In this document: piece by piece, positions 39,201 through 47,609 of the stretch
Layout of the letters: the number at the start of each line of letters is the position of its first letter
How positions within the stretch are numbered: position 1 is the stretch's first letter
Assembly: GCF_051020765.1 (NCBI RefSeq)
Contig: NC_134935.1
Location: forward strand, 16,183,579 to 16,247,578
DNA length: 64,000 bases
From: Lasioglossum baleicum
Lineage: Eukaryota > Arthropoda > Insecta > Hymenoptera > Halictidae
Reading direction: 5' to 3'
Made by a program: the position numbers and the translations under genes
The notes under the pieces: model-generated
The model's database searches: none
What the model was told of the DNA's origin: nothing
Seen by the model: the letters and a program-made list of their open reading frames with translations, nothing else

Positions 39201-42200
39201 TCGTGCAGACTCTGCGGAAGCGTTTACAAGCACCTTGCTTCGCTGACCCAGCACCTTGAAGTGCATCGCAACCAGACAACCTGCATCCTATGTCACACCA
39301 CTCTCAGTCGTAGAACCGACCTGCGGCGTCACATGCGTCTGAAACATAACATGCAATTGCAAAAAACGATCCAGAAGCAGCGCAGCTCGAAAAACGAATT
39401 GGACTCGTAGATTTGAACGTTGATGCGCCGAGGAACATTGCTTCTCGCTCCGCCCTGGTTTTATTCTTTCCTTTCCTGTCGAGTTACTCGCGCGTCGACT
39501 ACCCTTTACTTTCTCCTTTCGAGTTTTCGGCTTTCGTTTCCCATCCGCGTCGAATACGGTAGCACCAGCAACAAACAGCACCGGCAGCAGCAATGGCGGG
39601 GTTCTCCCGCCTTTTTCTTATTGTTACGTTCGATTTCCACGATCAACCCCTTTCGTACGGGATTTCGAAATACCTCCGTACTTGTACAGCGAACAAGAAC
39701 TATTTCGTACGAAAAAAGACAATGAAATTCGGTCTTAAACAGATATCCGTGGAAAGACTAAGCGTGATCGACACGCCGCACGGAATTCGTCGTGAGAGAC
39801 GGGGGCAGGAATTTCACGTGGTCGCGATTCTTCTTTGGACAGTGATCATTGTGTTGCGTGGTGAAAAACTGTTAGCGTGAACGTCCGACGCGCGAATCCT
39901 TGGAACCAGAAATTCGAGGACAGTAACATGAGACTTAATCTTATTTATCGTTTCCCGATCTCACTGTCGGTTTCCAATAGAGAGTAGTTGTCCAACGTCC
40001 AACAACCCGAACCGTCGACGTTCGTTGATCGTCCGGACTTCTATTTTATCTACCGTTTCGTTTGCCTCTCCGTTACGATTTCGCGGCGAGATATACACCT
40101 ATCTTCTGATCCGCGGACGCGAGCCTCGCGAATGAGGATCGAGATGCATATTATTTAGTTCAGAGTGTAATAGCTCGTCCTCGACTTTGTATCGATTCTA
40201 GTCATTACTGTACGGCGCTGAAGCGTTGTCGCTGAAACATCGTCTGATTTGATCTTGTCCGAAGTGTTCGAAATACCGACGATAGATTTTGTTCGATCGA
40301 CGACGGCACAGTGCCGGGCCAGAGTCCTCCAAACGAGGCCGCAAGCAAAATTTTTCAGTAAGTTGAAGCTTGTGCTGTGCGACTAGGTAGATTAGGTACA
40401 GCTATCGTTTCGAGACCGAGAACGACAAGATGAAACAGTTGTTCGACAAGCGATCGTTACCAATGACGCGCAAAACGAATATTCTACGTTAGTTGACAAA
40501 TAAATAGCGTCTAGAGACTACATTGTGAGATGTCCATATCAATAGAGAAAAAGAGAGAGAGAGAAAGAGAGAGAGAGAATTACAATGTTACGAACGCGGG
40601 TCACACGTTACGGTGAAAAATCAATCGGAATGTTACACCGACTCTGTTTACACGTCCGTTGTTCGCATATACTCGACCTTTTCGTTGCGACCAAGATGGA
40701 TTTTAGCTGCTTCGAAGGAGCGCATAGACAGTGCCTTACACTCGAATATAGTTTTACAGATTCTACAGTATTGACTTTCCAGATGTTTACCACAGTTGAA
40801 CGCGTATGAGAGACTATAAGAGAACCGAACACAGTTTTATTCCTTTATTCTTTTCGCCGGTGGCTTCGTGTAAACATTGTCTCTGTGTGTGTACGAGATT
40901 CGATGAAAATTTAGAGAATACTTGTTCGTTCGCCTATGATCTACCGTCTACAGTCTACGATCTGTAGTCTATAGGACGTGGAAGAGAATTTCGAGGATCG
41001 ATCGATCCGGTGTGAAAGCTACGAATCCGTTCTACGGCCCTGACCCTTTCGTTGCGTTCCTACTCCCGGAAGTGGAAACACGATTCCCCCCCCCCCAAAA
41101 GCCCTCGACCAAGGGCTGCTTTCGATTTCGTTCCGTTCCGTTGTTTCGAACGGACTGTGTTGTCCTTTGCATTCGCTCGAATCCTTAGTTTCCTCGCGAT
41201 CATCGCGGTCATCGTTGCCGATGTCGAGAAGAACAAGCGCGAGTTTCTTGAACGGAACAGGAGGATCGGATTTCGGAAAGCTCGTCGCGCAGCTCCTCGC
41301 GAGTTTTCCCAAAGCTCTCTTTCGTGATCGTCGACGATAGCGATCTCACTCGAAAAAGTCGAACTTTTACGTATTGGCTATAACATTGTGTACCGCTTTA
41401 TCGCGATTCGTTCGATTTCAATGATCAACGTTGCTTCAGAATCTTACGCTATATAAGTCCTATGTGTACGTTGTTATATTATATCCAATAAAGAAACGAT
41501 GTTTCATTAACGTGTCATTGCGACGATGTAATTACGATAATAAAAAAAAAAAAGAAGGCGCGAACCTCTAGAAAGGTTCTGAAAGTTCGATTTTTTTTCC
41601 GTTCTCTTTCGTAGATCGACAAATTCACCGTTTCTTTTCGACCGAGATTGATCGATTATGCGCGCGCACGCGTAATTTTTCGTCGATTTCGCCGAGCAAT
41701 GTATATGCGATAAATTCGTGAAATTTCTATGCACACGCCGTATCCTCTAACAAACGAATCGTACCGTACAAGAGTTCTTTTTGATTTTCCTCTTTCGAAC
41801 TGGAACAATGTGTTTTCCGCAGGATAAAGCACTTAATCGTAGGTTTACGTAGATTAACGAAACAAAAAAAAGTGTAGTTGTTCGCTGTTAAGATCGCACG
41901 AAGCTTCGATGAAGAGAGAATGGCTGAGAGTGCGGGTGAGTGCGTGAGAGATCGAACGAACGAATGATAGAGAGAAAGAGAAAGAGAGAGAGAACTCTTT
42001 CCGAGCAATCAATCGCGTCGGATTCGTCGCGTTGTAATTAATCGAATGTCGAGCGGAACATGTACTTGATTGGTGCGAGACGTTTTTCTCTTAGCTCGTA
42101 AGACTTAGCCCGTAAGTAAGGTACAATGTAGAACGACGGTGTGCGAGTTTGTGTCGTGTCCTGCGCGATAGACCACGCTAACAATTTCAACGATAGTTCG

Positions 42201-44885
42201 ATAGATCATTCTCACGGGCACCGTCTCGTCGTCGTACCGATCGAACGATACTTCGTCCGTCGTGTCCAAGGATCAGTGCATTTACGAGAAACGATCAGTT
42301 TGCAACAAACAATCGCGTTCGGAAAGTCAGAAAGTTTTCGCGAACGCAGCACGACGCATGGGTAAATATCACACACTATATCTACACACGCATACACACA
42401 CACACACGCCACACACAATCAAACAAACACACAGAAACGGTACACTATATTTTCGTAAGATTTTTCGTTTCGATCTCGTGCCTCATAGTTTCCCAAAGTT
42501 TTTCGGCTTGTAGCATCTTTCTAGAATTTTTTTATCGGTCAAACAGATTTTTGCAGTAACACGGTTTAGTTATATCATTTGGGATTGTTATCTGAAAGGA
42601 ATTGTTTAAATATTTTTACATCGTAGGCTTCCGGTAGATAGAATGTGAAAAAATCCGATTGAAAGTAAATAGAATCTCGAACGCACCCCCCGTTCAGCCT
42701 GCACGTTGGGAAACTATGGCGTGCTTGAACGCGCAGATCGCGTAGAAGCGATCGCTGTAGATATCGTCGATCGTCGCAAACTTTTCGTTTCGATAGATTC
42801 TGTTACGTGTACGTACTTCATTGTGAGCTTGTAAGCGAACTCAAAGAAACAAAAAAAAAAGCGGTATAAAACTATGCTTTAAAATGTTATTACAGCAATG
42901 TAAATAAATCGATTTACAATGGAAGCTTCAGTCTTGATGTTTTTCACGGAACGCGGAGGACGACGCGACGCGCGACGCGAGGAATCGTTAATGAATATAT
43001 TATACATAAGTACATACTATACGTATGCGGCTCGGCACACTGTCTTCGGTCTTCGGTGCGTTCAGCGAGCGGGTGCTTCGGCGTACTTTGAACTAGTGCT
43101 GGCGTCTAACAGTGTTCTGCTTACACGTTGCGCGAATTTGGGAAACTGCACAAACTATTCTCGACTGTTTATTCCTCGCGGAACGACCGCTGAGATTCTT
43201 GGAGACTGCTTTGAATAAGTCGGACAACACGCGTAATCGGGCGAGAGGAATTGTTAAGGGTGGTTGATCGAGGGGAGGAGCAAAAGTTCGCGAAGATCCA
43301 AGAATCCCAGCTCGTCGGAAATCCCTCGTTACTTCGTGTCGATTTACCGATTTCGTAGAAACGTGGCTCGTTCTTGCGTTTAGAGAATAGACACACTGAC
43401 ATCGTTTGTTTCGACATTTTCATGTTTTCTTTCTTGTTCGAGTACAATCTTGCATCGATAGGTGAATGGTAGTGACGCATCAATGGCTAACTGTTTTTAC
43501 GTAAATGAGAACGACCGTAGAGTAATTTTTGAATGGTCACGAGAGAACGTTGCCTCGAACGAGATATTATTAAACGCGACAAGAATAAAATGAAAAGACA
43601 AAACAAAAAACAAACAAACTATCCTGTTCCGTTATATAGTGTTAGTTTATAAGAAGAAATAAAATTTATAGAGTCACACGCAAGGACACCGGCATGGAGT
43701 TTGCATTCGCCAGGATCATTCTGCGATAAATGCGGTATTACGTTTACAACGCAGCACGCTCTTCTACGGCACATTACATCGAAACACGAAGAATCACGAA
43801 CTTCTACCGCGTACTGCAATATCTGCCAGCGATTTTTCAAAACAAAGTGGAGCTTGGCCACTCATAACAGCAAATATCATAGGAACTGAGTGCGGGTCGA
43901 ATATCGTAGTGCTGTAGTCCTTGTTGGTCTATCCTCCACTCGGTTTGCGAGTCGCGAATTGCGGATTACGAATTACGGATCGGGTCTCGCTTGTACGCAG
44001 AACAGGCTTCCAAGATTTTCTACTACCGGTAGGACGAGAGAGGGACTAGAGGGACGCGTTCGTAGCGCAAACGGATCCTGTCGAGTATATTATATCGTTT
44101 CATCGAAACGGAGAGACACTAGGGCTCTATGGATGAATCATTTTATTAAATATTTATTTCAAATTCTAGATGTAACCGTTCGTCAATCATATTGAGAAAC
44201 AAAGATGATCGTTGAGTCCTTGCAAGCACAGTGCGCATGAAATAACGTTGGAAAATATCTGAATATATTTTCGTGGCTGATCTTGTACATTTCTTAACGT
44301 TCGTCGTATCAGCGTATCAAAACTGAGGAATGTCGTTATTGTAATTGTACACCTCCCCTCAACGCGAGTACCAAATGCAATACCGATCCACCTTGGACTT
44401 TATAGTCTTGCGCCGTTTTGTCATCGCTCCTAGAAAAACAACAGAACATCCCGTTATACTTATATCCCTTCAAATCACGTTTTAGATTGCTTTAGAATTT
44501 AATCGAATCCCAAAGACACAAATATGTTGCACGGTTCATGCAATTTATAAGTTTCATTGTAATTATAAGATGCATAATTTTGATTCACAAACAAACAATT
44601 AAACAAAAATGCTGGAATAAATAACGTTGAAACATCGTGATTGATGGAACAGGGACAAGGAGACCGAAACCACTATGCGAGTCAGATTCAGTAAGGACTA
44701 CGCAAAGTCACTTTCCAGAGTACATTCCGTCAACTCCGAAGAAGATTAACGCTACAAGAAGATGTAAGGTTTGCGCGACCAAAGGAGTGAGAAAGGAATC
44801 ACGATATTATTGTGCTTATTGTAATGTAGGATTATGCGTAACGCCTTGCTTCAAGGATTTTCATACCATGCAAGACTTTAAATAA
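20298..44885 (+). CDS. BTB zinc-finger transcription factor (longitudinals-lacking-like) with alternative 3' exons
   Basis: Shared coding exons: 20298-20483, 20574-20765, 20846-21365 and 21813-21872, together 319 codons plus one base. Exons 1-2 encode a BTB/POZ domain (about residues 5-122) with the insect TTK-type signature QQFSLRWNNY, DLVDVTLSCEG, AHKMLLSACSTYF and FMYQGEVNV. The linker is Ser/Asn/Glu-rich, with a possible nuclear signal PSKRRK and a short Asn-Ala repeat. Seven terminal exons then follow, each starting in the same phase: 25335, 28303, 30820, 33129, 39127, 43714 and 44653. This is the organisation known for Drosophila lola, mod(mdg4), broad and fruitless. The BTB differs enough from each that I call it lola-like and give no symbol. 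Predicted isoforms are 377-506 residues. Such proteins dimerise by BTB and bind DNA through the variable tail. Confidence 0.88.
20846..21365 (+). CDS. Linker exon 3 of the lola-like gene
   Basis: 520 bases encode an acidic, Ser/Asn/Gln-rich, probably disordered linker. Features are PPSKRRKCRE (nuclear-signal-like), an imperfect Asn-Ala dipeptide run (NANANANAN) and EIIPLMPNLKLEMPE. The exon ends GATGTCG before GTAAGA, leaving one base of a codon, the phase shared by every downstream exon. Confidence 0.85.
21813..21872 (+). CDS. 60-bp phase 1-1 exon 4 of the lola-like gene
   Basis: GAATTAG precedes the exon and GGTAAGTG follows it. Entered in phase 1 it reads GHLLSKPGTSGERLTQEAVQ and leaves one base again, so it can be included or skipped without changing frame. 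Clean splice sites and the Pro/Ser/Thr-rich content support a real exon. Confidence 0.75.
21873..25334 (+). other. Intron before the first alternative terminal exon
   Basis: About 3.5 kb. It holds a degenerate GTCGCAGTC/TCGCG-type simple repeat (about 22150-22230), a GC/CG run near 23285, long CT-rich tracts (24185-24290) and a TA run near 24975. No additional zinc-finger exon was recognised. Confidence 0.5.
25335..25555 (+). CDS. Alternative terminal exon 1: piggyBac-like cysteine-rich domain
   Basis: The acceptor TTTTCTCCAG precedes GA GGG ATT, so the exon completes the phase 1 codon. After about 20 residues comes a Cys/His domain with spacing C-x2-C-x18-C-x2-C-x4-C-x3-C-x4-H (CVHC, CWPC, LCRWPCFVDFH). 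This matches the C-terminal zinc-binding domain of piggyBac transposases apart from six extra residues in the first loop. It ends IPHIPPP then TAG. The predicted isoform is 392 residues. No other transposase sequence is adjacent. The domain binds transposon-end DNA in its source family; here it would be a DNA- or protein-binding tail. Confidence 0.78.
25556..28302 (+). other. 3' UTR / intron DNA after alternative exon 1
   Basis: Contains a TTC microsatellite (about 25649-25683), a GA run (25748-25785), an ACG run (26219-26240) and a 154-bp hAT-like MITE (27033-27186). AATAAA occurs at 26928. Long ORFs here are driven by the simple repeats. Confidence 0.5.
27033..27186. mobile_element. hAT-like MITE, family with CGCCAGATC ends
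   Basis: A 154-bp element begins CAGAGTCGCCAGATC; the reverse complement of its right end begins identically for 15 bases. Flanking 8-mers are AGTGGACG (27025-27032) and TGTGGACG (27187-27194), a target duplication with one mismatch. CAG termini and an 8-bp duplication indicate the hAT superfamily. No coding capacity. Confidence 0.75.
28303..28610 (+). CDS. Alternative terminal exon 2: paired C2H2 zinc fingers
   Basis: The acceptor TTATTTGTAG is followed by AATATACC, phase 1. A Gly-rich stretch (AGGGGGSGGPG) leads to finger 1 (CRICWKGFKHPMSLTLH...H, C-x2-C-x12-H-x3-H). A five-residue linker then leads to finger 2 (CPICQRIFSRSYDMKAH...H, C-x2-C-x12-H-x4-H). The stop comes soon after. The predicted isoform is 421 residues. 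The first AATAAA downstream is at 29431. Confidence 0.88.
29626..29943. mobile_element. Older inverted-repeat element interrupted by a nested MITE
   Basis: TGTGGTGAGATGACAAG at the left and the reverse complement of CTTGTCACCTCACCACA at the right form 17-bp inverted ends with one difference. The nested element at 29752 splits it. Its left part (29645-29742) resembles 27085-27165 of the MITE at 27033, sharing CACGTGACC, GCCGCGG and GTCGTAGA blocks, so the families are related. Boundaries are approximate. Confidence 0.5.
29752..29918. mobile_element. hAT-like MITE with exact 8-bp target duplication
   Basis: A 167-bp element starts CAGTGTCGCCAGAATCGA; its right end reads back as CAGTGTCGCCAGATCGAGG. 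CCTTCTTG flanks it on both sides (29744-29751 and 29919-29926), an exact 8-bp duplication as made by hAT transposases. No coding capacity. Confidence 0.82.
29987..30126. mobile_element. Possible PIF/Harbinger-type MITE
   Basis: The ends read GGGTGGATT inward from both sides over about 140 bp and are flanked by TTA (29984-29986 and 30127-30129), the 3-bp target of Harbinger elements. A second, imperfect GCGGTGAAAA pairing lies inside. The short ends make the superfamily call tentative. Confidence 0.5.
30820..31262 (+). CDS. Alternative terminal exon 3: polyglutamine tract plus paired C2H2 fingers
   Basis: The acceptor TGTGCGCAG is followed by AACCAAAG, phase 1. The first half is His/Gln-rich, with glutamine runs encoded by mixed CAA/CAG (about 30910-31040). 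Two fingers follow: CDVCGRTYSRGDSLAHH...H and CPICQVVFTRKYTMRCH...H, with the same spacing and short linker as exon 2. It ends NVHGVK then TAG. The predicted isoform is 466 residues. AATAAA lies at 31903-31908. Confidence 0.88.
31903..31908 (+). terminator. Likely polyadenylation signal of the exon 3 isoform
   Basis: AATAAA in the context GAGAAATAAACAGC, about 640 bases after the stop codon of the polyglutamine exon. Confidence 0.45.
33129..33691 (+). CDS. Alternative terminal exon 4: paired C2H2 fingers with a long Ala-rich tail
   Basis: The acceptor CTGATTTAG is followed by ATTCTCG, phase 1. Fingers come early: CKLCGKTFWNRDSMYKH...H and CPVCHKVLSRTTHMKRH...H. Unlike its sister exons, the ORF continues about 130 residues past the second finger, as an alanine-rich low-complexity segment (runs such as AAAAAVANAAAVAAAAA) and then a Ser/Pro/Thr-rich end (SVERITSSPIP). 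The predicted isoform is 506 residues, the longest of the set. Such Ala-rich tails are often associated with repression in insect factors; here that is inference. Confidence 0.87.
33692..39126 (+). other. Long 3' UTR / intron after alternative exon 4
   Basis: 5.4 kb with no recognised exon. Present are a CG/GC run (34530-34544), a long TA-rich microsatellite block (about 37370-37500 and 37635-37650), a 112-bp hAT-like MITE (36540-36651) and AATAAA at 37575-37580. ORFs on both strands are short and featureless. Confidence 0.5.
36540..36651. mobile_element. hAT-like MITE with exact 8-bp target duplication
   Basis: A 112-bp element with ends CAGGCTTGGGCAA (left) and, read inward, CAGGCCTGGGCAA (right). 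ATCTATAC occurs on both sides (36532-36539 and 36652-36659). The CAGNCCTGGGC terminus and 8-bp duplication are hAT hallmarks; the element at 48304 in this window has the same type of end. Confidence 0.85.
39127..39410 (+). CDS. Alternative terminal exon 5: paired C2H2 fingers
   Basis: The acceptor GTGTTGCAG is followed by a six-G run. Starting at 39127 completes the phase 1 codon and puts the fingers in frame. Finger 1 is CRLCGSVYKHLASLTQH...H and finger 2 is CILCHTTLSRRTDLRRH...H, with a short linker (RNQTT). A basic tail (QLQKTIQKQRSSKNELDS) ends at TAG. The predicted isoform is 413 residues. AATAAA occurs at 40499 and 41487. Confidence 0.88.
39411..43713 (+). other. 3' UTR / intron DNA after alternative exon 5
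   Basis: Contains GA runs (40550-40577 and about 41970-41992), a CA microsatellite (about 42385-42432) and candidate polyadenylation signals (40499 and 41487). No further exon was recognised. Confidence 0.5.
43714..43889 (+). CDS. Alternative terminal exon 6: two looser-spaced C2H2 fingers
   Basis: The acceptor GCATTCGCCAG is followed by GATCATTC, phase 1. Finger 1 is CDKCGITFTTQHALLRH...H and finger 2 is CNICQRFFKTKWSLATH...H; both are C-x2-C-x12-H-x4-H, joined by an 11-residue linker. This differs from the tight pairs in exons 2-5. The ending SKYHRN then stop resembles the last fingers of broad and fruitless isoforms. The predicted isoform is 377 residues, the shortest. The pyrimidine tract at the acceptor is weak. 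Confidence 0.82.
44653..44885 (+). CDS. Alternative terminal exon 7: piggyBac transposase C-terminal domain
   Basis: The acceptor GATGGAACAG is followed by GGACAAGG, phase 1. The text includes HFPEYIPSTPKK, RRCKVCATKGVRKESRYYC, CNVGLCVTPCF and FHTMQDF. This is the characteristic C-terminal end of PGBD/piggyBac-like transposases, with zinc ligands C-x2-C-x12-C-x2-C-x4-C-x3-C-x4-H. The catalytic DDE region is absent; the upstream 760 bases are AT-rich and closed. All Cys/His ligands are intact, and the splice phase matches the BTB gene, so it reads as a captured terminal exon (isoform of 396 residues). The alternative is a transposon remnant that happens to be spliceable; preserved frame and phase make capture more likely. 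Confidence 0.8.
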
Positions 44886-44886
44886 A
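44881..44886 (+). terminator. Polyadenylation signal overlapping the stop codon of exon 7
   Basis: AATAAA at 44881-44886 contains the TAA stop (44883-44885). A second AATAAA lies near 45141. Confidence 0.45.
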
Positions 44887-46322
44887 GCATTCTCGAGCCT
44901 AATTCTCTCTATAAAGAACGTGTTTTCTTGTACAACTGTATAAATATTTCTACTTGCAATTATACCTACATTTGCTTTCCAGAGAATATTAATCGTTGTT
45001 GTTGCGGAGGTATACCTTCCTTCTCTTCTACCCTTTCCTTGATCCTTTCCACTTTATCTGTGGGTTCTATATCTATTTCGATCTATGAGAACAACAACAC
45101 TCTTGATAACAGTGAGACTCGCGAGTTTGCCTAATCTTTCAATAAAATATGTGAACATAATACAACGTTAGAACGATACAATGCATAGAAGGATATGAAA
45201 ACTCGATGAAGTCGATTAGTTATTAAACAACACATCAAAAGTCAAAACTTTTCTATTCTCGGATGACAAAAACAATCTCGCTGAAAAGAATGTTCCCGTT
45301 ACTTGTTTTTTGAGAAGTACATCGAAATACTGTAACTGCGCGCTCGTAACGGCAAATCGATGGAAGGTTTATTATATCATTTTGCAATTACTTGCCTCTT
45401 TCCCTGTGAGAGTCTGAAACAAGGTTAGAATATTTTCCGGTCTGATTATAACAGTTTTATGTCCAATATCGCTGATAATTGTTCTTACCTTCACTTTAAT
45501 CAACATTCTTCACGCGTTATATGAAGTAACCGGGTAATTATTATAATATTATAAATTAAATATTGACACAAACTTCTACCGCGAATCACCTGTGCTTTCG
45601 GTGAAAAACGCTATTCGACTATAGGCGGTTGAAGTCGTTCGTGTCTCCATCTGATGGTAATCTATGGATTTAGAATTAGAACTCCACTTCTCTGGTTTTT
45701 TATCGTAACCATAAACCTTATATACTTATAGACGCAGTGTTCCAAGATAACGGAGTATCTGGAGCCCACAAGTCACGTCATAAGATAATTCAAAACGGTA
45801 TACATATAGCGATATAAAAGCGAGATATACAAGTATATTTATGCATTACTTCGTAAACATTTGGAAAAATGGTGCAAACTTGTTGCACAAAGAATTGTAA
45901 GGAACGACAAAACAGTGACACATATCTTTTCACAAACATTTTATAGCACTTTGCCCACATCCATCATCTGGTTGATGCAGTAATCTTGGAACACGGCATG
46001 CTACGTCTATTCTTTTATCTAGTCAATGGTAACGGATCAACATCATCAATAATCAGATAATCAGTCAACAATGTTGACTCAACATCAACTATAAATCAGA
46101 GAACTTCCTCTCTAACCAAACACTATTTAAGTTATTGATTTTTGACTGCGCCACATGGTGACTGGGTCTACTCTTATGTTCGATTTATTATTTTAATGAT
46201 ATCATTTGTATCCCATATAACTAAAAGTATTGAATTTATTGAGGTTATTGTTCAAATGCAATAATCCTCTGCTGTCATAAATGAAACAACGCTTGCTTTA
46301 AATTCTGTGTGGTACATACAAT
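44886..46322. other. AT-rich region between the BTB gene and ENY2
   Basis: Two genes converge here. No ORF with family content and no clear repeat was seen. Confidence 0.5.
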
Positions 46323-46328
46323 TTATTT
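46323..46328 (-). terminator. Possible polyadenylation signal of ENY2
   Basis: TTTATT on the plus strand is AATAAA on the minus strand, 175 bases after the ENY2 stop. Confidence 0.4.
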
Positions 46329-46502
46329 CTAGCTACCTATACCGTAAGATTACAAGTTATAATTACACATATATATAGTTATCACACGTATTTAGTCGTA
46401 CGTCGTACATATGGAAATGGTATATCGAGATTCGAACACAGTTGTTGGCCATAGATTCTCTTCTTGGAACATGAAAGGTTACAAATAAATGATTTTGATT
46501 CG

Positions 46503-46981
46503 TTACATTTTCAGTTTTTCTTCTTGCGCGATAAGCTGATTCTTAATTTTTTGCAAAAGCTCTTTTTTCACAGAGTCCGGCACGAGCGTTCTCGCTTTGG
46601 TTGTGACCACAGAAAGTAGCTTATCGTACGTGATATCGTGACCATGTTCTTTGATTAATTCCTTGCAGATTAATTTTACTTGGTCCCTCCAACCACATTC
46701 GACCAAACGCCGACGCAATAATTCTTTCAGCCTAAAATAGAAACAACAATACGGTAAGTCACTGTTCTTTATTGTAGTCAACTGTAACGATTTTGGAACT
46801 TTTATTGCAAGATTAAGAAAATACAAACACGAATTAAAGGAGTCGATTTATCTAATTAACATTCGAATGATCAAGATCGTAGAGTAATATCAAAATTGAT
46901 AATCGATAAAATAGCTAATGCGAATACTTGCCCATCACGATCACCAACCATCACTAGCCTTTGATGCGGAGCAGTTTTCAT
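46503..46981 (-). CDS. e(y)2: Enhancer of yellow 2 / ENY2, SAGA DUB module and TREX-2 subunit
   Basis: ENY2 is a small helical nuclear protein shared by the SAGA deubiquitinase module and the TREX-2 mRNA export complex. Two coding exons in transcript order: 46981-46932 and 46731-46503, giving 92 residues, close to the family's 95-101. Diagnostic blocks are LKELLRRRLVECGWRDQ, CKELIKEHG, and ARTLVPDSVKKELLQKI. The first exon gives MKTAPHQRLVMVGDRDG. Joining the exons in frame requires a donor after GATGG, which reads GCAAGT, so the intron is GC-AG; no GT nearby gives the right phase. The frame is open upstream of the chosen ATG, but family length favours this start. It is divergently arranged with TIMM21. 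Confidence 0.9.
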
Positions 46982-47609
46982 TGCGAATTTGAACTTGATC
47001 CACTTGATCTGATTCGAGAAATTCAACCTCTTGATCTCTAATTGCGTCGAGGGCAACCGTTTCGATGAACGCAGCACAGTTCGCTTTCACGAAAGGTTAT
47101 GTTGTGTTTTGTCTTGTCTTTCAGCATCATAACCTATAATTTCATCGTGTACGTTCGCAGATCGTGTAATGAGCAAACATGATCGAGGATTATAGTCGGA
47201 TTCTCTGAATTGACTCTTCTTCGATACCTTATTATCGGTTTTTCTATGCGAACGTTGTAGGATTCTGCAGGCGACACATTTTTCAGTCGTAAGTTGATCT
47301 TTAATTATGACAAATTCGGTTCTGGTGCAACGCACTCGACAACTCTAAAAATGTAACTATAATTGAAGATCTTGACATAGAAACCGGGTGAGATCAGACT
47401 TTGACAATTGTTTATTTCTCACTGCAAACAATCAACGATATGACAAGTACATTTTTACCGATAAATGAACATTCCTGGTTTTCGCAGCAAGGTTTTCAAA
47501 TAGAATTTCTGTTTAGAGTAGTAAGCAACGAATCGATACATTCGTTTAAGTTTATTTTATTAAACGAAATCGATGATAACCTTGTTAAAGTGTATCTATT
47601 TTTTAGGAG
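46982..47609. promoter_or_regulatory. Divergent intergenic promoter region of ENY2 and TIMM21
   Basis: The two start codons point away from each other across about 630 bp, so both leaders and promoters must lie here. A possible TIMM21 leader intron runs from GTAAGC at 47521 to TTTTTTAG at 47606. An open minus-strand frame at 47087-47335 has no recognised content. Confidence 0.45.

Noticed and set aside
20298..44885. Assigning the BTB gene firmly to lola, broad, mod(mdg4) or fruitless
   Set aside because: The BTB sequence shares features with each but is clearly diverged from their highly conserved orthologues; only the group-level call is supported.
47087..47335. Minus-strand 82-codon ORF with a CxxC pair between ENY2 and TIMM21
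   Set aside because: No recognised family; it lies in the presumed promoter/leader interval.
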